Source: Iodidimonas nitroreducens
Lineage (GTDB): Bacteria; Pseudomonadota; Alphaproteobacteria; Sphingomonadales; Rhodothalassiaceae
DNA: 64,000 nt
Direction: 5' to 3'
Assembly (NCBI GenBank): GCA_000710935.1
Contig: BAYV01000014.1
Coordinates: 38,444 to 102,443 of the forward strand
The first letter of the stretch is position 1, and every line of letters begins with the position of its first letter. Below are positions 9,966-19,173 of the stretch, one piece after another. The translations under genes and the position numbers were made by a program. The notes under the pieces were generated by a model that worked only from the letters and a program-made list of their open reading frames with translations, was not told the DNA's origin and did no database searches.

Positions 9966-10733
9966 ATGGTCGAAAGATTTGAACGAAATTACGCGCCGGG
10001 TCAGGCTGATACGCGGTCCAAGGCCGATGTGGATGCGGGCTTACGGGCCTTCATGCTGCAGATTTACAATTACATGACCGGCGGCGTGCTGCTGACCGGG
10101 ATCATGGCGATGCTCACCTATCGCGTTCCTGCCATTCAGGAATTGCTTTACAATATCGTGCCCACGGCGCAGGGCCCTGCCATTGCCGGGATGACCGGGC
10201 TTGGCTGGATCGTTACCTTTGCCCCCCTTGGCTTTGTGCTGGTGATGTCGTTTGGGATCAATAAATTATCAGCCAGCGCGGCGCAGGGCCTGTTCTGGGC
10301 TTTTGCGGCGGTGATGGGCTTGTCCTTGTCGTCGATCTTTTTCACCTATACAGGTGCATCCATCGCCCGCACCTTTTTCGTGACCGCCGCCACCTTTGGC
10401 GCGCTCAGCCTTTATGGCTACACCACCAAGCGGGATCTGAGCGCCATGGGCAAGTTCCTGTTCATGGGCCTGATCGGATTGTTCATTGCCATGCTCGTCA
10501 ATATGTTCATGGGATCATCGATGCTTGATTTCGTGATCTCGGCGGGCGGCGTGCTGATTTTTGCCGGTCTTACGGCTTATGATACCCAGCGCTTGCGCAA
10601 TCTTTATTACCAGATTGGCCATGATCATGCGGTTGCTTCCAAACATGCGATCATGGGGGCGCTTAATCTCTATCTCGATTTCATCAATCTCTTCCTGTTT
10701 TTGCTGCGCTTCATGGGTACATCCCGCAGCTAA
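9966..10733 (+). CDS. Bax inhibitor-1/YccA family membrane protein
   Basis: This 255-residue protein has about seven membrane helices and belongs to the BI-1/YccA (TMBIM) family. A cytoplasmic N terminus (VERFERNYAPGQADTRSKAD) leads into MLQIYNYMTGGVLLTGIMAML, a typical first helix. The C-terminal signature DTQRLRNLYYQ and LNLYLDFINLFLFLLRFMG match bacterial members. YccA in E. coli modulates the FtsH protease, and some homologues leak calcium in a pH-dependent way; neither role is proven here. The gene stands alone between ybbP and a strong terminator. Confidence 0.93.
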   Translation: MVERFERNYAPGQADTRSKADVDAGLRAFMLQIYNYMTGGVLLTGIMAMLTYRVPAIQELLYNIVPTAQGPAIAGMTGLGWIVTFAPLGFVLVMSFGINKLSASAAQGLFWAFAAVMGLSLSSIFFTYTGASIARTFFVTAATFGALSLYGYTTKRDLSAMGKFLFMGLIGLFIAMLVNMFMGSSMLDFVISAGGVLIFAGLTAYDTQRLRNLYYQIGHDHAVASKHAIMGALNLYLDFINLFLFLLRFMGTSRS

Positions 10734-10775
10734 GCTCTGATTTGATGGGCTTTGAGATTGCAATACACACTGATC

Positions 10776-10806
10776 AACCCGGTCTGGAAACAGGCCGGGT
10801 TTTTTG
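10776..10806 (+). terminator. intrinsic terminator after the BI-1 family gene
   Basis: A GC-rich hairpin (AACCCGGTCTG, loop GAAA, CAGGCCGGGTT) is directly followed by a T run ending near 10805. Confidence 0.9.
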
Positions 10807-10860
10807 CGCCCAAGTTTTTTGTGTCGAAGATTTTTGAAATGAGACGGAAAGGAATGATGT

Positions 10861-11445
10861 TTGGCCAGCCGCTCTTTTGATCGATCAGAGCTGATTGCCC
10901 GATTGGCGGATGTTTTTCGCCATTATGGCTATGAAGGGGCAAGCCTTTCGCGCATTACCGCCGCCACCGGCCTTGGCAAGGGCAGCCTTTATTATGCTTT
11001 TCCGGGTGGCAAGGAAGAGATGGCTCTGGCGGTTTTGCGCGCTTTGGATGAAGCCACCACTGTCGATATCCTGCACCATCTGGGGGGCGATCATCCGCCC
11101 TTGGCGGCCTTTGGCCTGATGTTTGAGGCCATGCGCCGCCATTTCGATGAGGGCCGCAGGATCTGCCTGATCGGGGCTTTTGCGCTGGAAGGCAGCCATG
11201 AACGCTTTCCCCGGCTGATCAGCGGCCATTTTATTGGCTGGCGGGATTGCATGGCTGATTGTCTGGTGCGCGGCGGGTTGAAGCCTGCGCACGCCACGCG
11301 CCTGGCACTTGATATTCTGGTGGCGATGGAAGGCGGGCTGGTGCTGGCCCGGGGCCTTGATGATCCTTCGGTTTTTATGGAGGCCATCGCCCATCAGGAA
11401 GCCAGAATTGCCGCCCTTTTGGCAGCGCGTCAGCGCACGGGATAG
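10861..11445 (+). CDS. TetR/AcrR family transcriptional regulator
   Basis: This is a 194-residue regulator of the TetR family. The N-terminal helix-turn-helix is recognisable (SLSRITAATGLGKGSLYYAF, about residues 28-47), followed by an all-helical ligand domain. The likely start is the TTG at 10861, because AAGGAA lies about 8 bases upstream and the nearby ATG codons at 10854 and 10857 are out of frame and hit a stop quickly. No divergent target gene is adjacent, so the regulon is unknown. Its 3' end overlaps the 3' end of the convergent COQ9 gene by 16 bases. Confidence 0.88.
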   Translation: MASRSFDRSELIARLADVFRHYGYEGASLSRITAATGLGKGSLYYAFPGGKEEMALAVLRALDEATTVDILHHLGGDHPPLAAFGLMFEAMRRHFDEGRRICLIGAFALEGSHERFPRLISGHFIGWRDCMADCLVRGGLKPAHATRLALDILVAMEGGLVLARGLDDPSVFMEAIAHQEARIAALLAARQRTG

Positions 11446-12101
11446 CGCAGACGCCCCAAAAAGCGGGTGAGGGACGGCAGATTGTCGGTGCTTTTGCGCC
11501 ATTGCGCCTTCAGCTTTTCAAACTGCATCACATTTTCGATCCGACGGTCGAGAAACGCCCATGTCTCGGCACAATCTTCGGAATCATCAGCGATCCACAC
11601 CAGCAGGCATGAGGAATAAACCGCAGCCAGCGTTGCCCGCTTGGTATAGTGATTATAATCGGTGGAGCGATCCCCCAAGGCATGCCAGATCACATCCACG
11701 GTGCGCCACAGGCTTTTCGCTGATAGGGCGGCATTCTGGGGCAGGGCCAAAACCCCCAGCGCCCGGCGCACGGCTTCGCGATGGGGCGCGGCCTGCTCGA
11801 ATCGGATGCGGATGGCGGCGGTGATGCGAGCTCTGATCCGCTGATCCATGCCATCGGGATCGGCAGCGCGGCGTTCCAACTCGTCCAGCATCAGGCGATC
11901 AGCCCGGCGCATCATATGATCGATGGCCTCCAGCGGTCCGCCGGGGAATACCAGCCGCACGAAGCCTTGCGTCAATCCAAGCTCCGTCCCGGCCCGGTTC
12001 ATCGCCGCCCATGTCCAGCCATCGAAAGCGGCGTGGATCATGATCGCTTCCACCAGATCATCGCGCCATTCCTGCGGTATTCGGTCGTCTGCGCTGGTCA
12101 T
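11430..12101 (-). CDS. COQ9 family protein (ubiquinone biosynthesis accessory)
   Basis: This is a COQ9-like protein of about 223 residues. COQ9 binds lipids and supports COQ7 hydroxylation in ubiquinone synthesis; it has a TetR-like fold without a known DNA-binding role. Typical segments are FDGWTWAAMNRAGTELGL and the C-terminal helical part DDSEDCAETWAFLDRRIENV. The ATG at 12101 is preferred to the one at 12122, because GGAAAGG lies at good spacing in front. The position divergent from rpsU is common in alphaproteobacteria and supports the assignment. Confidence 0.9.
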   Translation of the reverse strand: MTSADDRIPQEWRDDLVEAIMIHAAFDGWTWAAMNRAGTELGLTQGFVRLVFPGGPLEAIDHMMRRADRLMLDELERRAADPDGMDQRIRARITAAIRIRFEQAAPHREAVRRALGVLALPQNAALSAKSLWRTVDVIWHALGDRSTDYNHYTKRATLAAVYSSCLLVWIADDSEDCAETWAFLDRRIENVMQFEKLKAQWRKSTDNLPSLTRFLGRLRYPVR

Positions 12102-12499
12102 TGTCTGCCTTTCCAGTATCAAGCGGGCAGTGTAGCTTTGTGCCCTTGGTCTCGCAAGCCATTCACCCCCTTACCATAGCGGGCATCCTGTGATAGAGTG
12201 CCGCATAAGATGATGAATGCAAGTCCATCGATGCGCCGGGGCTTTCCCGCCTCTTGGCCCATGGGTGGTTATTTTTTGCATCCGGTGCAATCTGGCTTGT
12301 TCTTGGTGGCTGCCTCTGCTATCGCGGGCGGGCGTTTCGGGTGGCCTTGGGATTTTGGATCGCATGATCCGTCTTGATGGCTGTCACCACTATTCAGATG
12401 AACCCTTTAGGCGATCAGATATTTCGATCCGCCCTGCGCATCGATCGCAGATCGGTTTGAAGTTGAAGATCAGAGTCAAAGACAGGAGAGAACGACCAC
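12102..12499. other. divergent intergenic region between COQ9 and rpsU
   Basis: These 398 bases carry the divergent start regions of the COQ9-like gene and rpsU. Short open frames exist on both strands, but they lack ribosome sites and recognisable protein character. I see no RNA gene and no clear promoter pair. Confidence 0.5.
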
Positions 12500-12706
12500 A
12501 TGCAAGTTTCGGTACGGGACAATAATGTTGATCAGGCCCTGCGCGCGCTCAAAAAGAAGCTGCAGCGCGAAGGTGTGTATCGTGAAATGAAGCTGCGTCG
12601 CTTTTATGAAAAGCCATCAGAACGCCGCGCTCGTGAGCAGGCCGCCGCTGTGCGCCGCGCCCGCAAGCTTGAGCGCAAGCGTGCCGAACGCGATGGTGTG
12701 CGGTAA
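12500..12706 (+). CDS. rpsU: 30S ribosomal protein S21 (bS21)
   Basis: This is small-subunit protein bS21, 68 residues and strongly basic. [20 protein letters not shown] is the family's conserved N terminus, followed by [19 protein letters not shown] and an Arg/Lys-rich tail. The AGGAGAG sequence just before the ATG at 12500 is a strong ribosome site. The gene is monocistronic, with its own terminator at 12733-12796. Confidence 0.98.
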   Translation: MQVSVRDNNVDQALRALKKKLQREGVYREMKLRRFYEKPSERRAREQAAAVRRARKLERKRAERDGVR

Positions 12707-12732
12707 AAACCCGCACGCGCTCTCCGTCATTT

Positions 12733-12796
12733 AAAAAAAGCCGCTGTCCCATTGCCTATCCCTTGCCGGATAGCCTGTGGGTGTGCGGCTTTTTTG
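12733..12796 (+). terminator. intrinsic terminator after rpsU, nested hairpin
   Basis: The outer stem AAAAAAGCCGC (12734-12744) pairs perfectly with GCGGCTTTTTT (12785-12795). Inside it lie two shorter nested pairings, CCCA with TGGG and CTATCC with GGATAG. The long A/T flanks make it potentially bidirectional, so it could also stop transcripts of the convergent ubiD-like gene. Confidence 0.9.
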
Positions 12797-12862
12797 TTTT
12801 TTATCAAGCAGGTTGAATCAAGAGTGGCGAATCAAAAGGGTTGGCAAGGGATGAGGCTTTCC

Positions 12863-14374
12863 TCAGCCCTTCCAGATCGGCTTGCCAGAGCCGGGCAGGC
12901 CCAGCCTTTCCCATTTTTCCGTCACCCGATCAATGATCTCGCGATCCATGGCGATTTCGCGCCCCCATTCGCGGTTCGTTTCCCCGGGGAGCTTATTGGT
13001 GGCATCAAAACCGATCTTGCCACCCAATCCCGAAACGGGTGAGGCGAAATCAAGATAATCGATGGGCGTGCCTTCGATCAGGGTGCTATCGCGCACCGGG
13101 TCCATCCGGGTTGACATCGCCCAGATCACATCCGGCCAGGAGCGGGCATCGATATCATCATCCACCACGATCACGAATTTGGTGTACATGAACTGGCGCA
13201 GATAAGACCAAACCCCCATCATCACCCGTTTGGCATGGCCCGCATAAGCCTTCTTCATGCTCACCACGGCAATCCGATAGGAACAGCCCTCAGGCGGCAG
13301 CCAGAAATCGGTGATTTCCGGGAATTGCTGGCGAATAAGGGGGATGAACACTTCGTTCAGGGCTTCGCCGAGCACGCTGGGTTCATCAGGCGGACGGCCG
13401 GTATAGGTGGAAAGATAGATCGGATTGCGCCGCATGGTGATGGCACTGATGGTAAAAACCGGAAAGGGCTCCACCGAATTATAATAGCCGGTATGATCGC
13501 CATAAGGCCCCTCATCGCCATGCTCATCAAGGCTAACATGGCCCTCAAGAATGATTTCGGCATGGGCCGGCACCTTTAAGGGAATGGTTTTGCAATCCAC
13601 AAGCTCCACCGGCTTGCCCCGCAAAAGCCCGGCAAACTGATATTCCGAAAGCGTATCGGGAACCGGGGTCACGGCGGCCAATGTGGTGCCGGGATCGGCC
13701 CCGATAACGGCGGCTGCGGGCAAAGGCGCGCGTTTATCCCGCGCCCAGCGATCATATTGCTGGGCCCCGCCGCGATGCTTCAGCCAGCGCATCAGGGTGC
13801 GCCGCTGATCCAGTCTTTGCATCCGGTAAATGCCCAGATTGAAATTGTCTTCCGCCTTGTCACTGGGGCCTTTGGTCACGATCAGGGGCCAGGTGATGAG
13901 GGGGGCCGGTTCCCCCGGCCAGCAGCCCTGAATGGGCAGACGGCCCAGATCGATCTGATCACCGGTTAAAATGATCTCCTGACACGGGGCCTGTTTGACC
14001 GATTTGGGGCGCATGGCCAGAACCTGTCGGGCCAAAGGCAGCAGATCCCATGCCTGCCGGATCCCTTTGGGCGGCTCGGGCTGGCGCAGGAAGGCAAGGG
14101 TCTCCCCCACCTCACGCAATTGATCGGGGGTGCGGCCAATGGCTCCGGCCACCCGCGCCACGGTGCCATATAAATTGACCAGCACCGGCATCTCGGCGCG
14201 GCTGCCATCGGGATTGCGCACATGCTCGAATAAAATGGCCGGGCCGCCTTCGGCAATCACCCGGGTTTGAATCTCGGTCATCTCAAGATGGGTGGACACC
14301 GGCTCGCTGATGCGAACCAGATCGCCGCTTTGTTCCAGATGATCGATGAAATCGCGCAGGGATTTGAAGGGCAT
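12863..14374 (-). CDS. ubiD: UbiD family decarboxylase (4-hydroxy-3-polyprenylbenzoate decarboxylase)
   Basis: This is a prenylated-FMN-dependent decarboxylase of 503 residues, matching UbiD length. It probably removes the carboxyl group of 4-hydroxy-3-polyprenylbenzoate in ubiquinone synthesis. The N terminus [20 protein letters not shown] matches Ubi[13 protein letters not shown] contains the conserved active-site Glu, and NLGIYRMQ lies in the cofactor region. The ATG at 14374 is chosen by alignment with UbiD starts; a frame reaching 14440 adds residues unlike the family. No ubiX (the prenyl-FMN synthase) is in this window, although ubiA lies nearby at 16.4 kb. Confidence 0.93.
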   Translation of the reverse strand: MPFKSLRDFIDHLEQSGDLVRISEPVSTHLEMTEIQTRVIAEGGPAILFEHVRNPDGSRAEMPVLVNLYGTVARVAGAIGRTPDQLREVGETLAFLRQPEPPKGIRQAWDLLPLARQVLAMRPKSVKQAPCQEIILTGDQIDLGRLPIQGCWPGEPAPLITWPLIVTKGPSDKAEDNFNLGIYRMQRLDQRRTLMRWLKHRGGAQQYDRWARDKRAPLPAAAVIGADPGTTLAAVTPVPDTLSEYQFAGLLRGKPVELVDCKTIPLKVPAHAEIILEGHVSLDEHGDEGPYGDHTGYYNSVEPFPVFTISAITMRRNPIYLSTYTGRPPDEPSVLGEALNEVFIPLIRQQFPEITDFWLPPEGCSYRIAVVSMKKAYAGHAKRVMMGVWSYLRQFMYTKFVIVVDDDIDARSWPDVIWAMSTRMDPVRDSTLIEGTPIDYLDFASPVSGLGGKIGFDATNKLPGETNREWGREIAMDREIIDRVTEKWERLGLPGSGKPIWKG

Positions 14375-14414
14375 AAGCTGTCTTTTTGCTTGGGGATGGC
14401 AGGATGAAAAAATA

Positions 14415-15296
14415 TCAGGCGTTTTTCTGGTCAGCTGCAAAAGGTTTCAGGATTTGATCTAAAAAATTTTCATAGTCGATTTTGGCGCTGATCAGATGGG
14501 TGCAATTCAACTGGAATCTATCTGCTTGAATAGGCTCAAATTTTGCAAAAGGATTATCCATTGATTTTTTGTGGGGGTTCTCAAGGACAATATACAACAA
14601 CTCACCAGAATCGTCGGTCTTAAAATCCGTTACAATTCCGCTATATGCAAATATTTTATCATTATTGATTATTTCAATTTCTATTATTGCTATTGAGAAT
14701 ATATTATATTTTTGATCCTTAATTATAGTCCATATATTTTTAAAATTTTCGTTGTCATTTCTTTTGTTTTTTAAAAAATCTTCATAATTATAAATTTCTG
14801 ATATTTTTTTGTTTTGGTAGCTCACATGAGATTTTAGCTCTTCATATGTAGTGACTTCATCCAAAATAGGCCCTCTCAGATTAACGTCCCAGCGTCCATC
14901 CGCAAAAAATGGGTTAAACCGAAGCGCGGCATATTCGAGATATAAGTTATCGACCAGGTTCCGGATCAGGGTGCCGCAGATATAAGCTGCTGTGATGACA
15001 GCAAACATATAACCTAGGAAAATCCAGCTTTCGTCTGAAGTGGGGATGAAATCGCGATTGCCCGCAATTACAGAAAAAAAGCGGGGGAGGTCAGGTTCGG
15101 GAAAAATTGGCAGATTACAGATGAGGAGCAAGAAAAATATGTGAAAAATCGCCGCCGACAAAACGGCATTGATAAAGCTGGCGGATAGAGGGTTCTTTTT
15201 GATCGCTTCCCCATGGATGGTATTATAGGCATTTTTGAAAATAATGCCGGGCAAGATCAGTATGAACAGGAGAAAGGTCGGCAGGGCCAAAGCCAT
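14415..15296 (-). CDS. hypothetical membrane protein in an AT-rich patch
   Basis: This is a 293-residue protein that I cannot assign. It starts with two or three membrane helices ([37 protein letters not shown], and [20 protein letters not shown]). A soluble part follows, rich in Lys, Asn and Ile, ending in a beta-rich piece ([20 protein letters not shown]). The layout of N-terminal helices plus a small cytoplasmic beta domain recalls the DUF6338-type proteins, but that is a weak resemblance from memory. The middle of the gene is far more AT-rich than all neighbours, which suggests foreign origin. AAAGG lies well placed before the ATG at 15296. It follows a small gene on the same strand, probably in one operon. 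Confidence 0.7.
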   Translation of the reverse strand: MALALPTFLLFILILPGIIFKNAYNTIHGEAIKKNPLSASFINAVLSAAIFHIFFLLLICNLPIFPEPDLPRFFSVIAGNRDFIPTSDESWIFLGYMFAVITAAYICGTLIRNLVDNLYLEYAALRFNPFFADGRWDVNLRGPILDEVTTYEELKSHVSYQNKKISEIYNYEDFLKNKRNDNENFKNIWTIIKDQKYNIFSIAIIEIEIINNDKIFAYSGIVTDFKTDDSGELLYIVLENPHKKSMDNPFAKFEPIQADRFQLNCTHLISAKIDYENFLDQILKPFAADQKNA

Positions 15297-15406
15297 GATA
15301 AAGCCTTTCTCATATGCTTTACCCGTTTTAGAAACCGGGATATCGTGTTTTGCTTATGGATTTTGATGCATAAGGGGGTGATAAAACCGCTCAACCGATG
15401 GGGCTA

Positions 15407-15589
15407 TCAATCAGCTATGGCCTCGGCATCCTTATTCCGGTCATCATTGCGATCAACGAAAGCAGACTGCCCTTTGTTCAGGCCTTCTTCTTTTTCTTTC
15501 ATATAAAGATCAACGCGATCAATAATGTAATCCCGGAAGCGAGGATCACTATATAAGGCCAGAACGCCTGAACCCGTATAAGAGCGCAT
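15407..15589 (-). CDS. small hypothetical protein upstream of the AT-rich membrane-protein gene
   Basis: This is a 60-residue frame (MRSYTGSGVLALYSDPRFRD, then YIIDRVDLYMKEKEEG) with an acidic/basic C-terminal part. The ATG at 15589 has GGGG at good spacing; a second ATG at 15595 is too close to it. A sigma70-like promoter is placed correctly about 50 bases upstream. It lies 110 bases before the membrane-protein gene on the same strand. I recognise no family. The frame could still be spurious, but promoter, ribosome site and position argue that it is real. Confidence 0.5.
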   Translation of the reverse strand: MRSYTGSGVLALYSDPRFRDYIIDRVDLYMKEKEEGLNKGQSAFVDRNDDRNKDAEAIAD

Positions 15590-15639
15590 GGTCATATCCC
15601 CACATGGAATCTGTGAACGAAACCGAGCCTACGGCCCAA

Positions 15640-15668
15640 GACATAAGTTGACAAAGGCAGAATGTCAA
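15640..15668 (-). promoter_or_regulatory. candidate promoter with overlapping inverted repeat
   Basis: On the minus strand TTGACA (15668-15663) is followed after 17 bases by TATGTC (15645-15640), a sigma70-like pair aimed at the small gene starting at 15589. On the plus strand the site forms a dyad, TTGACA-N9-TGTCAA (15648-15668), that covers the -35 box. A repressor binding there would block the promoter. This is inference from sequence only. Confidence 0.4.
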
Positions 15669-15732
15669 GATTTTCGGGGGCTGGCAGAGGCGACCCATCA
15701 TCATGGGATCGCCTATAACCGAAGGGATTTCT

Positions 15733-16263
15733 TTAATTTTCCCGATAGCGCTTGATCGAGTCCTCGATGATTTTGGCGGCGATGTCCGCGTCTTGCCAGC
15801 CTTTGATCTTGGTCCATTTACCCTCTTCCAGATCTTTATAATGCTCAAAGAAATGAGCGATCTGGTCCAAAGTGATCTGTGGCAATTCGCGATAGCTTTT
15901 CACGCCCTTATGAAAAGGGTGGAGTTTATCAACAGGCAAGGCGAGGATTTTGGCATCGATCCCGCCATCATCTTCCATTTCGAGCACCCCGATGGGGCGG
16001 CAGCGAACAACGGCACCGGGCATGATCGGGGTGCGATTGGCGATCAGAATATCGGTGGGATCGCCATCTTCGGCCAAAGTATGCGGCATAAAGCCATAAT
16101 TGCAGGGATAGCGCATGGCAGTGTGCAGGATACGGTCCACAAAAAGGGCGCCTGATGCTTTATCAAGCTCATATTTCACCGGCTCTGATCCCACCGGCAC
16201 TTCCACGATGACATTGATATCCCATGGCGGATTGACACCCATCGAGATTTTGGAAAGATCCAC
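15733..16263 (-). CDS. ppa: inorganic pyrophosphatase (family I)
   Basis: This is soluble family I pyrophosphatase, which splits pyrophosphate to phosphate and drives biosynthetic reactions. The signature DGDPTDILI holds metal-binding aspartates, and YPCNYGFMPHTLAEDGDP is typical. The start is a GTG at 16263 (VDLSKISMGVNPPWD): AGGAG lies about 9 bases upstream, and the resulting 176 residues match the family, whereas the open frame continuing to 16440 encodes an unrelated extension. The gene is monocistronic, just downstream of the convergently overlapping end of nothing; its upstream neighbour ubiA is on the same strand about 107 bases away. Confidence 0.96.
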   Translation of the reverse strand: MDLSKISMGVNPPWDINVIVEVPVGSEPVKYELDKASGALFVDRILHTAMRYPCNYGFMPHTLAEDGDPTDILIANRTPIMPGAVVRCRPIGVLEMEDDGGIDAKILALPVDKLHPFHKGVKSYRELPQITLDQIAHFFEHYKDLEEGKWTKIKGWQDADIAAKIIEDSIKRYREN

Positions 16264-16370
16264 GTCACACAACTCCTGTCTGGTTTCAAGGCGATCCGGC
16301 CTGTGGCGGCCCTTCATGCTCCTAGCCGACATGCTGCACTGCGACAAGGCGAAAATCGCCAGATGGGGGA

Positions 16371-17309
16371 TCAGAAGATAGAAAGATTGGGCAATGGCCC
16401 GGTCATTTGCCCGGCCATGGCCGATAAAAACACAATCCAACCCACCACGCTATTGGCCCGAAAAAGGCTGAGGCAGCGCGCCGGATCGTGAATATCAAGG
16501 CGGATGACCTGCCAGCCCAGATGCAGCCCCAGCAGCATGAGGCCCGGCAGCCAGCCCCAGCCCAATCCGGCGATCAGGCCCGCTATCAGCGTTGCGCCCC
16601 AAAAAACGGCATAGAAAAGGGCAATGGCCAAAGGCGAGCGATCCCCCAATCTAAGGGCGGAGGATTTGACCCCGATAATGGCATCATCGGCGGTATCCTG
16701 ATGGGCATAGATCGTATCATAGCCCAGGGTCCAGAACAGGCAGCCCGCATAGAGCAGCAGGGGCGCCGCCGACAAGGAGCCGGTGACCGCCGCCCAGCCC
16801 ATCAGCGCCCCCCAATTGAAGGTGAGGCCCAAAACCGCCTGCGGCCAATAGGTGATCCGCTTGGCAAAGGGATAAAGGCTGACCGGCAGCAGGGACAAAA
16901 CCCCCAGCCAAATGGCAAAGCGATTGAAGCTGAGCAGGACCAGCAGCCCGATGAGGCTGAGGAACGCCGCAAATAAAAGCGCCTGCCACACCCGCACTTC
17001 GCCCGCCGGAATGGGCCGCAGGGCCGTGCGGGCCACGGCGCTGTCGAGCTTTCGGTCAACGATATCGTTCCAGGTGCAGCCCGCCCCGCGCATCACGATG
17101 GAGCCAACCAGAAACAATGCGCAAAGGGGCCAGAAATCGGCATCGAGCGGGCTGAGAACAAAAGCCACCGACCACAGACACGGCCACATCAAAAGCCAGA
17201 AACCCGCCGGACGATCCGCCCGCATCAGGCGCAGATAGGGGCGGGCCGCGCGGGGCATGTGCCCCACCCAGCCAACCACACTATCGGGTGTTTTTGCCAT
17301 ATCCTTCAT
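16371..17309 (-). CDS. ubiA: 4-hydroxybenzoate polyprenyltransferase
   Basis: UbiA attaches the polyprenyl tail to 4-hydroxybenzoate at the inner membrane, the first membrane step of ubiquinone synthesis. The first Asp-rich motif is NDIVDRKLD and the second is YDTIYAHQDTADD; both bind the Mg-pyrophosphate of the prenyl donor. About eight or nine membrane helices follow the family pattern. The start is uncertain: ATG codons exist at 17309 and 17300 and a TTG at 17330, none with a strong ribosome site. I use 17309. Together with the UbiD-type decarboxylase and COQ9 it gives three ubiquinone genes within 6 kb. Confidence 0.95.
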   Translation of the reverse strand: MKDMAKTPDSVVGWVGHMPRAARPYLRLMRADRPAGFWLLMWPCLWSVAFVLSPLDADFWPLCALFLVGSIVMRGAGCTWNDIVDRKLDSAVARTALRPIPAGEVRVWQALLFAAFLSLIGLLVLLSFNRFAIWLGVLSLLPVSLYPFAKRITYWPQAVLGLTFNWGALMGWAAVTGSLSAAPLLLYAGCLFWTLGYDTIYAHQDTADDAIIGVKSSALRLGDRSPLAIALFYAVFWGATLIAGLIAGLGWGWLPGLMLLGLHLGWQVIRLDIHDPARCLSLFRANSVVGWIVFLSAMAGQMTGPLPNLSIF

Positions 17310-17350
17310 GGCGCCAAGAAAGCGCCCCAAGGGGCCGCGCTGTCAAGGCT

Positions 17351-17731
17351 TCATCCGCCCATATTCATGTGAAACGCATTGAATTTATTGCCATCCAGAT
17401 CGCGGAAATAGCCGGCATAAAAGCCCGGCATCCGTTCGCCCGGCGCGCCTTCATCCGTACCGCCCAATTCCAGTGCCTTTTTGTAGATCGCATCCACTTC
17501 CTGAGGGGATGCCGCTTCGATGGCAACCATCACGCCATTGCCCACGCTGGCCGGATTGCCATCCTGGGGCAGAGCAATGCCAAAGCCGCAATCCTGCGGA
17601 TTTTTGCCGCGCCATGCGATCACCCGATCCGTTTGCATGAGCCTGCTGCCGCCTTTGAGCGCCAAAAGGGCATCGAAAAAAGCGGCGGCTTTTTCAAGAT
17701 CTTTGGTCCCCACCGTTACATAGCCAATCAT
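17351..17731 (-). CDS. VOC (glyoxalase/bleomycin-resistance) family protein
   Basis: This is a 126-residue protein of the vicinal oxygen chelate superfamily with two beta-alpha-beta-beta-beta units: MIGYVTVGTKDLEKAAAFFD at the start and GFYAGYFRDLDGNKFNAFHM at the end. The FRDLDGNK box is characteristic. Members range from glyoxalases to dioxygenases and drug-binding proteins, so the substrate cannot be named. It lies just upstream of ubiA on the same strand. Confidence 0.88.
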   Translation of the reverse strand: MIGYVTVGTKDLEKAAAFFDALLALKGGSRLMQTDRVIAWRGKNPQDCGFGIALPQDGNPASVGNGVMVAIEAASPQEVDAIYKKALELGGTDEGAPGERMPGFYAGYFRDLDGNKFNAFHMNMGG

Positions 17732-17807
17732 CGCATCATCCTTTTTTTGATTAAAGCTGTGCCGACTATCATGGGGAAAGCAGCTTTCCGCAAGCCTGAT
17801 GATCGGC

Positions 17808-18305
17808 TCAAAGATGTTTGGGGAAATGATGGGCGATCAGATGGTCGAGAAAACCTGCCGCCGCTTCATCAATGAGCTGATAGCAGCGCAAAAAGCCCTG
17901 TTCGCCGCCATAATAGGGATCGGGCACTTCATCAAGCGCCACATCGGGGGCAAAAGATAAGATCAGCGAAGCCCGATGAGAAAGCCCCTCGGGGGCCATA
18001 TCCTGAAGGATGTGCAGATTATCGCGATCCATGGCCAGCAGATAATCGAAGCGTTTGAAATCCTGCGCGCTCACCTTCCGCGCCCGCTGCCCGCTGATAT
18101 CGATGCCCCGGCTTTTGGCGAGGGCAATGGCCCGGCGATCGGGGGGGCTATCGGCATGATAGCCCAAGGTGCCAGCCGAATCGATCTGGATCAGCGCGCG
18201 ATCCTGTTTGGAAAGGCCTGACGCCTCCAAGCGGGCGCGAAAAATCCCTTCGGCCATGGGGGATCTGCAGATATTGCCCATGCATATGAATAAAACCCCA
18301 ATCAT
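17808..18305 (-). CDS. low-molecular-weight protein tyrosine phosphatase
   Basis: This is a cytoplasmic LMW phosphatase of 165 residues. The P-loop C8-MGNIC-R14-S (CX5R) sits directly after the first strand (MIGVLFI), and the general-acid loop is DPYYGGEQGF. Some bacterial members act on tyrosine kinases of polysaccharide export, but no such kinase is adjacent here, so the target is open. Confidence 0.94.
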   Translation of the reverse strand: MIGVLFICMGNICRSPMAEGIFRARLEASGLSKQDRALIQIDSAGTLGYHADSPPDRRAIALAKSRGIDISGQRARKVSAQDFKRFDYLLAMDRDNLHILQDMAPEGLSHRASLILSFAPDVALDEVPDPYYGGEQGFLRCYQLIDEAAAGFLDHLIAHHFPKHL

Positions 18306-18402
18306 GGGTGCTCCTTTGATTGCTGACGATGATCGCGCGGATGGTGATCGACCCGATCATGATCATACGTAAAAGACGGCTTGCAATAAAAGGGAGTTGG
18401 CC

Positions 18403-19173
18403 ATGATTGCAAAGCCATTGGCAACATTTGGCGACAATCTGCGGGTGGCGGTCATCGGCGCCCATGGGGCTTTGGGTTCGGCCTTTATCCGGCATCTGGA
18501 GCAAAGCCCCCATGTGGGGCGGATATTTGCGCTCTCTCGGCGGCATGAGAATGATGGCGATGAACGGCTCCAGGATGGCAAAAAGCGGGCATTGTTTCTC
18601 GATCTGGAGGATGAAAGCAGCATCGCCAAGGCGGCGCAGGCGATCAGGGATGATGCGGCGGGCCTTGATGTGATTTTATGCGCCACCGGGCTTTTGCATG
18701 ATGCCAAGGGGCTTTCACCCGAAAAAAGCTGGCGGATGCTGGCCCCTCAGGCGATGGCGCAGTCTTTTGCCATCAATGCCATGGGCCCGGCTTTGGTGGC
18801 AAAACATATGCTGCCGCTTTTGCCGCGTGATCGGCGGGTGGCTTTTGCAGCCCTTTCGGCGCGGGTGGGCAGCATTTCCGATAATCATCTGGGGGGATGG
18901 TATAGCTATCGCGCGGCCAAAGCGGCTTTGAACATGATGATTCGCTCCCTTGCCATCGAATTGGCGCGGAAAAACGATCAGGCGCTGTGTGTGGGTCTCC
19001 ATCCCGGCACGGTGGATAGTCACCTTTCTGCCCCCTTTCAAAGCCAGGTGCCTGCGGCAAAATTATTCAGCGCCGATGATTCGGCGGGATGGTTGCTCGA
19101 TGTGCTGGATGGCCTGAAGCCCGATGACAGCGGGGGGTGCTTTGCATGGGATGGCAAAGCCATTGCGCCTTGA
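18403..19173 (+). CDS. SDR family oxidoreductase (C-factor-like)
   Basis: This is a short-chain dehydrogenase/reductase of 256 residues. The NAD(P) motif appears as VIGAHGALGSA near the N terminus, a variant of GxxxGxG. The catalytic pair is in WYSYRAAKAALN (YxxxK), with SARVGS supplying the Ser. The composition and the PGTVDSHLSAPF segment resemble the C-factor/CsgA-like subgroup. The ATG at 18403 is chosen because AGGGAG (18391-18396) is at ideal spacing; the in-frame TTG at 18397 is not. The substrate is unknown. Confidence 0.9.
   Translation: MIAKPLATFGDNLRVAVIGAHGALGSAFIRHLEQSPHVGRIFALSRRHENDGDERLQDGKKRALFLDLEDESSIAKAAQAIRDDAAGLDVILCATGLLHDAKGLSPEKSWRMLAPQAMAQSFAINAMGPALVAKHMLPLLPRDRRVAFAALSARVGSISDNHLGGWYSYRAAKAALNMMIRSLAIELARKNDQALCVGLHPGTVDSHLSAPFQSQVPAAKLFSADDSAGWLLDVLDGLKPDDSGGCFAWDGKAIAP

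Noticed and set aside
12217..12525. A 102-codon plus-strand frame ahead of and overlapping rpsU
   Set aside because: It would overlap the rpsU start in another frame, lacks a ribosome site, and its composition (Cys, Trp, Arg scattered) is that of non-coding sequence.
16264..16440. N-terminal extension of the pyrophosphatase frame to an ATG at 16440
   Set aside because: It would add 59 residues absent from the family and overlap ubiA; the GTG at 16263 has a good AGGAG site.
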